A stretch of DNA of 49,143 nucleotides. It comes from a virus. Below are positions 8,728 to 16,716 of the stretch, piece by piece. The DNA is taken from positions 1 to 49,143 of the IMG/VR virus record IMGVR_UViG_3300020000_000022, one strand, 5' to 3'. A model generated the notes under the pieces. That model was not told the DNA's origin. It saw only the letters and a list, made by a program, of their open reading frames with translations, and searched no databases. Numbering within the stretch: position 1 is the stretch's first letter; each line of letters begins with the position of its first letter. The position numbers were made by a program, and so were the translations under genes.

Positions 8728-9198
8728 TTACGCTACGCTTGTCACGGCGTTCTTCGCCAGCACAGCCCACTTACCTGCCTGCACCGCGCGGAGCACAATC
8801 GACGCGCCGATAAACGATGCGAGAGTAATCGTAGTCTTGGACCCGCCCGTCACACCGTCGTCAATCAGGCCCGTGGCCGTAATGACGTGGGCTTGCGCGG
8901 AACCCGCAACAAGTGTCAACGTGGTGCCCAGGACCGCAGGCGCGGCCAGGGTATGCGTAGACGAGCTACCCTTGGTGAACACGACAGTTCCCCCGGTAAT
9001 GGGAATCGCCGTATCTGCCGCATCTACCGTGATGGTGTCGGCAACACCCGCTGCGCCGGTAATCGTTGGCGCGGTGAGCGTTTTGTTCGTGAGCGTCTGG
9101 GTGCCGGTTTCGGTCACCAGTGGGTTCATCGCCCCACCGGTCGGGTAGTCCGAAAAGTACTTACCCAGCACTTCATGGAAAATAACTCGGACGTCCAT
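8728..9198 (-). CDS. Structural protein, Thr/Ala-rich beta fold
   Basis: This is a 156-residue protein, started at the ATG at 9198 (MDVRVIFHEVLGKYFSDYPT), one base after the upstream stop. The segment LVTETGTQTLTNKTLTAPTI matches the repeat style common in phage tail-fibre and head-fibre shafts ('GTQTLTNKTLTAPT'). The remainder is small-residue-rich beta structure. Because it lies near the capsid genes it may be a head fibre or decoration protein. Confidence 0.6.
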   Translation of the reverse strand: MDVRVIFHEVLGKYFSDYPTGGAMNPLVTETGTQTLTNKTLTAPTITGAAGVADTITVDAADTAIPITGGTVVFTKGSSSTHTLAAPAVLGTTLTLVAGSAQAHVITATGLIDDGVTGGSKTTITLASFIGASIVLRAVQAGKWAVLAKNAVTSVA

Positions 9199-9199
9199 G

Positions 9200-9787
9200 T
9201 TACACAGCCGCCGAGAAGGGAGTGGCAACCGTGCCGCCCGCTTCCGAACGAATCTGCACACCCCACACGTTGGCCGCGATGTCGCGGAACTCGTAGTAGG
9301 CGCCTTTGATGCCGCCCTGCGCGTTCGCCGTGCCGAACAGGCTCACCGTATCGGACTCCGTCGCCAGCGTACCCGTGTTCGCCGTGGGGAAGCCGCTCAC
9401 CGTGCCGACCTTATCCAGCAGCGCGAGGCCAAGCATGTAGTCGTTGGCGTTCGCAACCGCAACCGAGGCCGCGCCGGTAAACGTAATGAGGACCAGGAGC
9501 GGATACGCGTCGCCGGAACCCGTCGCAGCCGGGAGCGTCACCGCGATGCCCGCCGCGAGGCTGAGGGTCGTGACGCGGTCCTTGTTGGCCGCACCCAGCG
9601 TCACCGTGGACGAGGTCACATTGGCCGGAATCTTACCGTTGATAGTGGAGACTTCGATTTCGGTCGAGCCCGTGCCCGAGGGATTGATGTACAGACGATT
9701 GGACGTGCTGTCCACGCGGATGGGTGCGTTCGTGGGGGTAGCATACCCCTTCTGCGACGCACCACGATAAATACCACGAACTGACAT
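9200..9787 (-). CDS. Structural (decoration-like) protein
   Basis: This is a 195-residue protein, started at the ATG at 9787 (MSVRGIYRGASQKGYATPTN). The sequence is Ala/Thr/Gly/Val-rich with evenly spaced hydrophobics (TVTLGAANKDRVTTLSLAAG) and a final YYEFRDIAANVWGVQIRSE strand region. It is a typical composition for an abundant beta-sandwich virion protein. It lies downstream of capsid genes and upstream of the fibre-like protein ending at 8728. The exact role is unknown. Confidence 0.6.
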   Translation of the reverse strand: MSVRGIYRGASQKGYATPTNAPIRVDSTSNRLYINPSGTGSTEIEVSTINGKIPANVTSSTVTLGAANKDRVTTLSLAAGIAVTLPAATGSGDAYPLLVLITFTGAASVAVANANDYMLGLALLDKVGTVSGFPTANTGTLATESDTVSLFGTANAQGGIKGAYYEFRDIAANVWGVQIRSEAGGTVATPFSAAV

Positions 9788-9811
9788 GAGGAGGAACCTT
9801 TCTCGCTGGCT

Positions 9812-9834
9812 CCGGGGGTGTTTCGGACCCCCGG
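9812..9834. terminator. Strong GC hairpin between structural genes
   Basis: CCGGGGGT and ACCCCCGG form a perfect eight-base-pair stem with a seven-base loop. There is no T-run on either side, so it may be an mRNA-stabilising or processing hairpin rather than a true terminator. Confidence 0.5.
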
Positions 9835-9887
9835 CCATTCCGAGTTAGTAAGTGAGGACTGCCGAACCAGTGCAAGGGGAGAGAGTC

Positions 9888-10364
9888 TTACGCGCCGACG
9901 AGGACGAAGCCGTTGCCCGCATCAGCCGCAGCCGATTCGGTCGCACCGCCCACTGCCGTGGCGAACGAGACGGTCAGGGCAGTCTCAACCGCCATACCGC
10001 TCGGAAACACCGCACCGAAGCTCTGCCCAGCCGCCTTGAAGCGCTCGGTGAGAATCGTGGTCGTGGTCGCGCCGTTCGTTGCCGCCGCGTGGATGGCGAA
10101 GAACGCCGAAGTCGTACCAGTCGTCCGCGCGCCGTTCACGTAGGCGCCGTACAGGGTGCACGCCACGTCAGCAGCCTGGAAGCCCGTATCCGTCACGGCC
10201 TGAGCCGCGGTAAACGGAATGAACTGCAACTGGGGGTTCTGCCCCTGAGTCGCGATGTACTCGCGGAGAACGCGGAACGCGTTCTGGGTAGCCGGGTTCG
10301 CGTTGGTGAGCGCCTGCTTGACCTTCTGCCAAACCTGGACGCCGTCCTGAAGAGAAAGAGCCAT
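9888..10364 (-). CDS. Structural protein near the capsid gene
   Basis: This is a 158-residue protein starting MALSLQDGVQVWQKVKQALT. It has a short helical N-terminus, then Ala/Thr-rich beta structure ending GNGFVLVGA. It starts five bases after the stop of the preceding gene. Size, composition and location fit a head-completion or decoration protein. No family is recognised. Confidence 0.55.
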   Translation of the reverse strand: MALSLQDGVQVWQKVKQALTNANPATQNAFRVLREYIATQGQNPQLQFIPFTAAQAVTDTGFQAADVACTLYGAYVNGARTTGTTSAFFAIHAAATNGATTTTILTERFKAAGQSFGAVFPSGMAVETALTVSFATAVGGATESAAADAGNGFVLVGA

Positions 10365-10368
10365 GTAA

Positions 10369-11043
10369 CTAAACCTCGCCGCCGATAGTCAGCGCCGGTA
10401 TCGGCGCCCCATCCTGCTGTGCTTCTAGGGGTGGAAGCTGTTGAACCGTCGCTTCCTTCACGGGAGAGTAATGCGGCGCACCGTTCTCGTGGATGAATTG
10501 CGTCTTGGCAAAACGCCCAACGGGAGAGGTATGTCGCTGCTGATAGTTGTCGTTGAACTTGATACTGGACGCACCGGTTCGCGCTTGATACGTGCGCCAG
10601 CCGTCGCCACTACGGTTCCACAGGTCGTCGCGTATCGCCTTCTTGGTCGCAGCTTCGTCTGCTGCTTCCTGGGCTTCCAACTGGTCCGCGACTTTGTCCG
10701 CCCCACCGTTGGCGCGAATGTCCCGAGCCTTCAAGCGCGCGATAATCTGGTCAGGGTTCCACGAGATGCCCGACTGGAACATCGCGCACACCGGAACCCA
10801 CCCCATCGCCATGCAGAGCCGCGTATCCGGGTTGCCCACGGATGCGAGCGCCGCACTGGTCAGCCCCGGGGAGTTCTCCCGGCGCCGAGCAATCACATAC
10901 GCGCCTGGACGCGCCGTACTGGGAAACATCACCAGCAGCGCGTCATAGTCGTAAATACGTTGCAGGAAGTATTCTGGCGGCACGGGCATCTGCACGTCGC
11001 CTTCAAAGTACGTCCTGCCGATGAATGAGTTGTCCTCACTCAT
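10369..11043 (-). CDS. Capsid-proximal hypothetical protein
   Basis: This is a 224-residue soluble protein starting MSEDNSFIGRTYFEGDVQMP. It has a mixed alpha/beta N-terminal half and a charged helical middle (residues about 118-145, DKVADQLEAQEAADEAATKK), then a disordered C-terminus rich in Pro, Gln and Glu. It begins directly at the end of the previous gene. A small head protein or internal capsid protein is plausible. Confidence 0.5.
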   Translation of the reverse strand: MSEDNSFIGRTYFEGDVQMPVPPEYFLQRIYDYDALLVMFPSTARPGAYVIARRRENSPGLTSAALASVGNPDTRLCMAMGWVPVCAMFQSGISWNPDQIIARLKARDIRANGGADKVADQLEAQEAADEAATKKAIRDDLWNRSGDGWRTYQARTGASSIKFNDNYQQRHTSPVGRFAKTQFIHENGAPHYSPVKEATVQQLPPLEAQQDGAPIPALTIGGEV

Positions 11044-11493
11044 TTAGTCTCTCCGGTCGAAGCTCACGTTGGCAGGACCCGCGCCCGAGCCCGCTTCAGT
11101 CCGACTCCCAGCAGGCAGCTTCCGCCCCTTGCCGTGAATCACCTGACGCGCCTTGGGGTCACCGCCATACCGCTCCTGGAACGCCGCCTTCTCGTCATCG
11201 CGGCAGGGCCGGTTCAGATGGTCCTCCCACTCGTCCTTGGTGAGCGGCTCAATCTCTTCGCCCGGTTCGTCGCTGTCCTTCACGCCGACCAGATACCGCC
11301 CGCCACTGATGTGCGGGTTGTTCGGGTCCACGCTCCCCATGATGGGGTTCTGATTCTTAGCAAACGGCACCACCACTGCCGGGACCATATTCTCACCCGG
11401 CACGAGCGTCTTGCTCTCACCGTCGAAGGTCACCGTCAGATTCACGGGCGCGCGGTTCACGAGGACTACCTGCTTGTGGAAAATTCCGCTCAT
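11044..11493 (-). CDS. Capsid-proximal hypothetical protein
   Basis: This is a 149-residue protein starting MSGIFHKQVVLVNRAPVNLT with a good ribosome site (AGGGAG). The first 40 residues look like a small beta domain (LTVTFDGESKTLVPGENMVP). The C-terminal half is charged and likely flexible. It follows the major capsid gene across a hairpin. Its function is unknown. Confidence 0.5.
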   Translation of the reverse strand: MSGIFHKQVVLVNRAPVNLTVTFDGESKTLVPGENMVPAVVVPFAKNQNPIMGSVDPNNPHISGGRYLVGVKDSDEPGEEIEPLTKDEWEDHLNRPCRDDEKAAFQERYGGDPKARQVIHGKGRKLPAGSRTEAGSGAGPANVSFDRRD

Positions 11494-11516
11494 GTTGTGA
11501 CTCCCTCACAAATGTG

Positions 11517-11544
11517 CCGGGATGCCCATTGCTGAGCACCCCGG
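11517..11544 (-). terminator. Hairpin after the major capsid gene
   Basis: The arms CCGGGATGC and GCACCCCGG (plus strand) pair over nine positions with one wobble. The hairpin lies directly after the capsid stop but is not followed by a T-run, so it is more likely an mRNA 3'-protecting hairpin or weak attenuator. Confidence 0.5.
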
Positions 11545-11562
11545 ACTTGGTTACCGCTAGTC

Positions 11563-12918
11563 TTACAGGTCGCGCACGATAACGAGGGTCTGACCCGTGA
11601 TTCCGTCCCACCGAGCATTGACGCCCGGGTTCTTGCAGAAGTTCTGCACGCGCCGGAAGTAGGTCGCCTCATACTTGTGACGAGCCGCCGTGCCAGTGCC
11701 CGAGCGCTGCCACATGCTGCCGTCCTTGTCCATGAACTTACCCGGCTCCGCGATGTAGCGCTTGAACCCGGCTTTCTTGGTATCGACAAAGTACGCCTGG
11801 GCCAGACCGATGGTCCGCAGCGCCTTAATCTTGACGTCGTCCACGGTGATATCACCCTGGGTGAACGCCTTGGTCGAGGGGTCCGGATTACGCAGGTCCG
11901 CACCGGTATAACGCCGGTCCGCATCGGTAATCTTCAGCCACTCGCGCCGAGTGCTGGTGTGCATCGCAATCGCGTCGATGATGCCGCCCAGCTTGTTGTA
12001 CACAACGTCCGCCGTCCGCTGCGCCGCGTCCATGCTCATCGCACCAACGCTCGCAACCACGTACGACTTCAGCGACTCAACCTGCGAACGCAGGATGCCG
12101 AAGAAGTTATCGCGGTAGGTACCGTCGTCCACCAGCGCCGGGAGACCCCAGAACGCCGCTTCGAACGAAGTATCCAGAAGGTCCGTCACCGAACCGTTCG
12201 CCGCCGCCACGAGGTAGTCGTTGTCCGCCCAACCGGTAAAGGTCGTGCCGTCGAACGTGATGGAGGTTCCCGCGCTCGCGAGGCTGTTCACCTTACGAAT
12301 GCTGGTACGCAGGGTGCCCGACGCCGGGTCCAGCGCTGCCACGAACATACCCGCATCGAAGAAGCGGTTGCCGAAGTCGGCGCCCGCGATTCCGCCCGGG
12401 CTGTCTACCGGCAGGACCGCGCCCGTCGCCGTGCCATTGGCCAGGGCCAGCACGCCGCGTCCGTCCATACCGAGCGACTGATTCTCACGACGCGAAATGT
12501 CGTCAATCAGGCGGGTCTTTTCATCCGTCATTCCGTTACGGAACGCGTTCTCGCTGGACGTCAGGTCGTCCATCGCCTCTTCCGTCAGTTCGATACGGCC
12601 CATAATCTTCTTGACGAAGATACGCCCCTTCGAACTGTTCTGGTTGCCAGCAACCGCGTACGCGCCGCCCTCGTTCGCGAAGAACGGGGAGACGTTGCGC
12701 CCATGGTGATGGTTCCACACGGTGCCTGCACCGCCCGCGTAGTCAGCCTCTTCCGGCTTGAACCAGTCCTTCAGGTCGAAGGAGTTGTTCACGCCTTCGC
12801 TGATGGAGTCCTCGTAGACTTCCTTTTCGAGACCGCTGAGGGAAACGGTGTCGGCGCCGTGCAGCAACCCGTCCGGGCTCTGCGTCAGGAATGAGAGAAA
12901 ACGAAATCCGTTCTGCAT
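11563..12918 (-). CDS. Major capsid protein
   Basis: This is a 451-residue protein starting MQNGFRFLSFLTQSPDGLLH. It follows the scaffold gene and precedes several small head genes, the usual capsid position. The mix of an extended charged N-terminal region, long helices (for example RIELTEEAMDDLTSSENAFR) and beta segments near the C-terminus fits an HK97-type fold, although I recognise it by context and size rather than a diagnostic motif. A ribosome site (AGGAC) lies about five bases before the start. Confidence 0.75.
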   Translation of the reverse strand: MQNGFRFLSFLTQSPDGLLHGADTVSLSGLEKEVYEDSISEGVNNSFDLKDWFKPEEADYAGGAGTVWNHHHGRNVSPFFANEGGAYAVAGNQNSSKGRIFVKKIMGRIELTEEAMDDLTSSENAFRNGMTDEKTRLIDDISRRENQSLGMDGRGVLALANGTATGAVLPVDSPGGIAGADFGNRFFDAGMFVAALDPASGTLRTSIRKVNSLASAGTSITFDGTTFTGWADNDYLVAAANGSVTDLLDTSFEAAFWGLPALVDDGTYRDNFFGILRSQVESLKSYVVASVGAMSMDAAQRTADVVYNKLGGIIDAIAMHTSTRREWLKITDADRRYTGADLRNPDPSTKAFTQGDITVDDVKIKALRTIGLAQAYFVDTKKAGFKRYIAEPGKFMDKDGSMWQRSGTGTAARHKYEATYFRRVQNFCKNPGVNARWDGITGQTLVIVRDL

Positions 12919-12937
12919 GTTGTCCTATGTCTGTCTG

Positions 12938-13828
12938 TTAGCGACGTCCAAACTGTCCGCCCCGGGCCTTGAAGCCCGCAACGAGCATGTCTTCGACCGC
13001 TTTAGGGTCCTTGACGTCGATGGGTCTTTCGCCTGCGCCCACAAGGCTACGGTCCTTGCCACCTGGAACCCGCGGTCTGCGCTGAAGCTCAGACTGCTGG
13101 GCACTCCGTCTGCCCGGTTCCACGAAGTCTTCCACCCACTCGGTGACGAACTCTTTGATGAGCGTCTCGTCTCCAGATTCGTGCCGCTTGAGGAACTCCG
13201 GATTGCTCCGAGCCTCATCCACGTACGCCTGCTGAATCCGTTTCTGCTGCCGCTCACTGAGTTTGCCGCCGCCGAGTGCTTTCTGCGCTTCGTTCGTGAC
13301 GCTGGATAGCATCTTATTGGCGTGTGTCGTCCATGTCCGCTGTGTAGCGCTTTCGAGTTCCGAAAACCGACCCTTGGTCTCGCGGATAGCCGCGATATCT
13401 TCCGCAGTCAAGTCCTTCATCCAGGGGTACAGAGCTTCCATGCGCTGACGAATCAACGCTTCCTGCTCGGCTTCCGGAGTCTTGACCTCCAAACCGCTGA
13501 GAGCCCGCACGCGAGCCCGTTCCCGGTCCAGTTCCGCCATCGCTGCTTTGTGGTCAGCCTCGTACTTCTGCCGCGCCTTACGTTCTTTCTGAAGGTCCGC
13601 AACTACGCCGTTGTAGCGAGCGTCATCAGCAGGTTGTTTCTTCCCGCCTGCGCCGGGGTCACCCGCTACGGGCTTTTGCTTTCCGTCACCGTCCCCAGGT
13701 TTGTGGTCGCCGTCGTTGCCAGCGCCCGGGTTTCCGTCACCGTTTCCGCCGCCTCCTGCGCCCTCGTCGCCGGGGGTCTCCATGAGGTACGGCATTGCCA
13801 GTAGACGTTCAACGAAATTCTTCACCAT
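12938..13828 (-). CDS. Capsid scaffolding protein
   Basis: This is a 296-residue protein, started at the ATG at 13828 behind AGGAG. Residues about 20-70 are a low-complexity Gly/Asp/Asn/Pro/Lys linker, followed by a charged coiled coil (DLQKERKARQKYEADHKAAM) and further helices, and a basic C-terminus (FKARGGQFGRR). A highly charged, helical protein directly before the capsid gene is the classic scaffold arrangement. Basic C-terminal tails of scaffolds bind coat protein. A late promoter lies 86 bases upstream. Confidence 0.75.
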   Translation of the reverse strand: MVKNFVERLLAMPYLMETPGDEGAGGGGNGDGNPGAGNDGDHKPGDGDGKQKPVAGDPGAGGKKQPADDARYNGVVADLQKERKARQKYEADHKAAMAELDRERARVRALSGLEVKTPEAEQEALIRQRMEALYPWMKDLTAEDIAAIRETKGRFSELESATQRTWTTHANKMLSSVTNEAQKALGGGKLSERQQKRIQQAYVDEARSNPEFLKRHESGDETLIKEFVTEWVEDFVEPGRRSAQQSELQRRPRVPGGKDRSLVGAGERPIDVKDPKAVEDMLVAGFKARGGQFGRR

Positions 13829-13913
13829 CTTTGCTACTCCTAGTTTAGCCTGCGGAAGCACAGGGCAAAGAGGTACCGGGCACGCATTGTGCATGCCCGC
13901 CACTCCTGTTCTC

Positions 13914-13943
13914 AGTATACCAACTATGGTACACTTCTTGCAA
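13914..13943 (-). promoter_or_regulatory. Late promoter with overlapping dyad operator
   Basis: On the minus strand TTGCAA and TATACT are separated by 18 bases, and the -10 is extended (TTGGTATACT). The plus-strand dyad AGTATACCA-N4-TGGTACACT at 13914-13935 covers the -10 box. The same dyad with a two-base spacer occurs at 48838-48857, and the half-site TGGTACACT recurs at 19010-19018. It drives scaffold and capsid genes. A regulator binding the dyad would block or remodel the promoter. Confidence 0.65.
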
Positions 13944-13951
13944 CCCCTATC

Positions 13952-16366
13952 TTACTTCGCTGGGGATTCCTTCCCGGGGACCTTCGCAGGCGCCGAGTTG
14001 GTGTTGCTGTTCTGCATCGCGCGAGCCCCACCCTGTTGGGGCGGGGGAGGGGCAACTTCCGTTGGCGCGGGCATTGCAGCAATGATTTCCTGCATGTGCA
14101 TCCGGAGGAACTGTTCAACCATCGGATTCTTGGTCATCAGGTCCCGGATGTTATCGTCGTTCGCCCACTTCATGAACTCCTGGAGATGAATCTGCGGCGC
14201 GTACCAGGGTTGCCATTTCAGCGGTGTGCCGTCCAACACGGACGGCGGGGGATTCGGCATCGGCAGCGGCGCGGGCAGCGGGTTAGACGGGTCTGTGCTT
14301 CCCGCCAACTGCTGCGACGTCGATTGCTCATACTTCTGTAGCGCCTGCTCGTAGAGCGCCTGTTGCTCCTGGGCAATCGCGACAGCCGCCGTCACAACCG
14401 CCTTGTTCGATACCCACTTCTCAAACGCTTCCTGCTTCTGAAGCGCGGCCTGCATGTGGATGTCGAGCGTCGGCACCATCTTCACAAGGCCGAACAGCTG
14501 CAACGTCTTATACTGCACGTCCGGGTCGCTCATGTTAAGCAGACCGAGCCCATTCGCATGCTCCACACTCGCCCGCAGACCCAGACTCGTCTTCGGCGTG
14601 GTACTGCCGTCTTCCACCACCACCGAGATGTTGCCACTGAGGTCCGCACGCTTGAACGTCTTGAACGTCCACTTGCGCGCCGGAGTGAGAATCGGCTGCG
14701 TCCGCTCGTCTGGGCCGAACGCCCGTTCAAGCTCCAACGCAAACTTGACCCAATCCTTGTACGCCTGTCCTCGCGACTGAAACACGGACGCAAACCGCGC
14801 CTGCGACCGCTCCACAAGCAGTTGAAGCGCACTGAACGCTTCCACGCCCGCGGGTTTCATGCCCTTGAGAATATCAAACGTGCCTGCAAGCTCCTCGATG
14901 TCGCGCAAGAACTGCTCGCGCAACTGCATGATGCTCGCGTCAATCGGCACTCCCGGCCAGCGCTCCGGCTTCGCGTTCCCGCCCACTGTCAGCGGGTTCC
15001 ACTTCCACACCGCACCCGGCATACCTGTCATGCGCTGAATTTCCGCGCCCTTCGGTTCCAGGATGACTGGATTGGCCGTCCGGCTCAGACACAGCAGCGT
15101 ATGCGAGTCCAGCTGGTTCAACTGGTCCTGCTTCTGGATGATGACATCCAGCGGACCGGAGCCCAGAATGCGCCCACCCACATGCTCAAACGTCGCATGG
15201 GTGAACGTGAACATCGGCCGACCCTGCGCGTCCTGATACGGCAGCACACCCGGCAAGCCCTCCACGTCTTCCGCGTGGACGACAATGGGGCTCTCGTCGT
15301 TGATGACCCGGAATACAAGCCCGTCCGGATACTTGTCGCACGGCTTCATCCAGACTTCATACTCTGCGATGCCGTCCGTGTCCGCGCCGCCACGCCCACT
15401 CCCGTCCATGCCGTAGCCGCTGGACAGGCCCAGGTCGTTCATCTGCGCCAACCCCGTGAACAGTGCAAGGCTGTGGTCGCTAGGCGACTTCTGCCACTTC
15501 ACCGACGTCACGAGGTCTTTCAGATGGGGCTGGCTCTCGTAATACCGCTTCGTTCTCCACCGGCTCCACACGATGTACGGAATGTCTTCGAACCGCGTAT
15601 ACGAGTTCGGGAAACAGACCTCCAGCGGTGACAACGTAATGGTTGCCGGGACGCCCTTATTCTCCGTCCGCTGCACCGGCTCACCGGTAGTCGGGTCCGT
15701 CGCCTTCGTGAACGCCGTGCCGCCGCAATCCGGACACGTCGGCTGCGCACCCGTCAGCTTGTCCGACTCGGTCACCGTCCCACACTGCGTACACTGTTCC
15801 GCCGTGATGGTTAGTGTGCCGTGCTTGATGTCGTAGTCCAGGAACGTGTGCAAGAACGCATTCCCGGTTGCACACAACCAGAAGTCGAACTCGCTCATGC
15901 ACTGGTTCATGTGGTGAACCTCGTGCAGCAGGACGGCCAAATCGTCCGCCGTCGCTGCGGTCGCCACGTTCTCCGGCTCGCTGCCGTTGGGCCGGATATT
16001 CACGCTCAGCGCAATGCTGGCGAACATAGCCCGAATCGCCTGAACTGTTTCCTTACACTTGTTGGTGACCGGCCGCGGGATATACGCCGCCATGCGCTTA
16101 TCGCGCCAACCGCCAAACTTCGCCAGATACTCAATCCACTGGCGCCCGAGGATGTACCAAATGTTCCGCTGCCACTGACGGTGAAATACCCACTGCTGGT
16201 CTACGGTTTCCCGCTTCACCTGCTGCCAGAGTTCCAGCAACTCCTCGTCATCGAACAGGGGCGTAACCCCCGCATCGACCGGAGCCGCCGCGTCCGGGAC
16301 GACTGGCTGAATGCGCGACCGTTCATCGGACGCGATGTCGAACGGTTGTGAGAGTAAATCAGACAT
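13952..16366 (-). CDS. Portal protein
   Basis: This is an 804-residue protein, MSDLLSQPFDIASDERSRIQ and onward, lying between terminase and scaffold, the canonical portal position. The N-terminal region carries the WQRNIWYILGRQWIEYL stretch and 'RPVTNKCKETVQAI', typical of long P22-type podovirus portals, followed by DDLAVLLHEVHHMN. Residues about 190-215 hold a four-cysteine zinc-ribbon-like element (CTQCGTVTESD...CPDCGG), unusual for a portal. The C-terminal 150 residues contain a coiled coil and a Pro-rich, disordered tail, consistent with a portal barrel. The start overlaps the preceding stop as TAATG. Confidence 0.8.
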   Translation of the reverse strand: MSDLLSQPFDIASDERSRIQPVVPDAAAPVDAGVTPLFDDEELLELWQQVKRETVDQQWVFHRQWQRNIWYILGRQWIEYLAKFGGWRDKRMAAYIPRPVTNKCKETVQAIRAMFASIALSVNIRPNGSEPENVATAATADDLAVLLHEVHHMNQCMSEFDFWLCATGNAFLHTFLDYDIKHGTLTITAEQCTQCGTVTESDKLTGAQPTCPDCGGTAFTKATDPTTGEPVQRTENKGVPATITLSPLEVCFPNSYTRFEDIPYIVWSRWRTKRYYESQPHLKDLVTSVKWQKSPSDHSLALFTGLAQMNDLGLSSGYGMDGSGRGGADTDGIAEYEVWMKPCDKYPDGLVFRVINDESPIVVHAEDVEGLPGVLPYQDAQGRPMFTFTHATFEHVGGRILGSGPLDVIIQKQDQLNQLDSHTLLCLSRTANPVILEPKGAEIQRMTGMPGAVWKWNPLTVGGNAKPERWPGVPIDASIMQLREQFLRDIEELAGTFDILKGMKPAGVEAFSALQLLVERSQARFASVFQSRGQAYKDWVKFALELERAFGPDERTQPILTPARKWTFKTFKRADLSGNISVVVEDGSTTPKTSLGLRASVEHANGLGLLNMSDPDVQYKTLQLFGLVKMVPTLDIHMQAALQKQEAFEKWVSNKAVVTAAVAIAQEQQALYEQALQKYEQSTSQQLAGSTDPSNPLPAPLPMPNPPPSVLDGTPLKWQPWYAPQIHLQEFMKWANDDNIRDLMTKNPMVEQFLRMHMQEIIAAMPAPTEVAPPPPQQGGARAMQNSNTNSAPAKVPGKESPAK

Positions 16367-16716
16367 TAGCTAACCGGCCTTCCGTGTTGTGTGACGCGCC
16401 CCTGGTCGTCCCAGTCGAGCCCGAGTTTCTTCGCTTCCTCGTCCCCGACGTCGTTGAAATTCGGGAGGTCGCTACCAATCTGGCTGGACGTCTCCGTCCG
16501 GGGAGTATCGGGCACCAGTTCCGGGACGGTAATCTTGATATCCATGTACCGGTAGATAAGCGCCGCACGCTCATGCTCCAGTTGGGTCATGCGGTGAATC
16601 ATCCAGTCGTTGGTGGATTTCTGCGCATCCACTTGCCGCTGCATCGCTTCCTTCTCACCCTGAGCAATCAGCGCCCGCTCCATCAACTTGTCGTACTCGG
16701 CTCGTTTAATCCACAT
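16366..16716 (-). CDS. Coiled-coil protein between terminase and portal
   Basis: This is a 116-residue protein, MWIKRAEYDKLMERALIAQG and onward, with a continuous helix over about residues 5-58 predicted to form a coiled coil, and an acidic C-terminal tail. It overlaps the end of the large terminase gene by 11 bases and the portal start as TAATG. Small coiled-coil proteins at this site can be packaging accessories. Function unknown. Confidence 0.6.
   Translation of the reverse strand: MWIKRAEYDKLMERALIAQGEKEAMQRQVDAQKSTNDWMIHRMTQLEHERAALIYRYMDIKITVPELVPDTPRTETSSQIGSDLPNFNDVGDEEAKKLGLDWDDQGRVTQHGRPVS

Noticed and set aside
11677-12894. Long open frame opposite the capsid gene
   Set aside because: It is the shadow of capsid coding sequence in GC-rich DNA: very Arg/Val/His-rich, no ribosome site and no coupling to neighbours.
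12938-13903. Longer start for the scaffold protein at 13903
   Set aside because: This would place the late promoter leader inside the gene; the ATG at 13828 has AGGAG and lies after the hairpin.
13927-13942. Sigma-54 promoter on the plus strand
   Set aside because: The motif fits, but it would run antisense to the portal gene. The minus-strand promoter reading is better supported.
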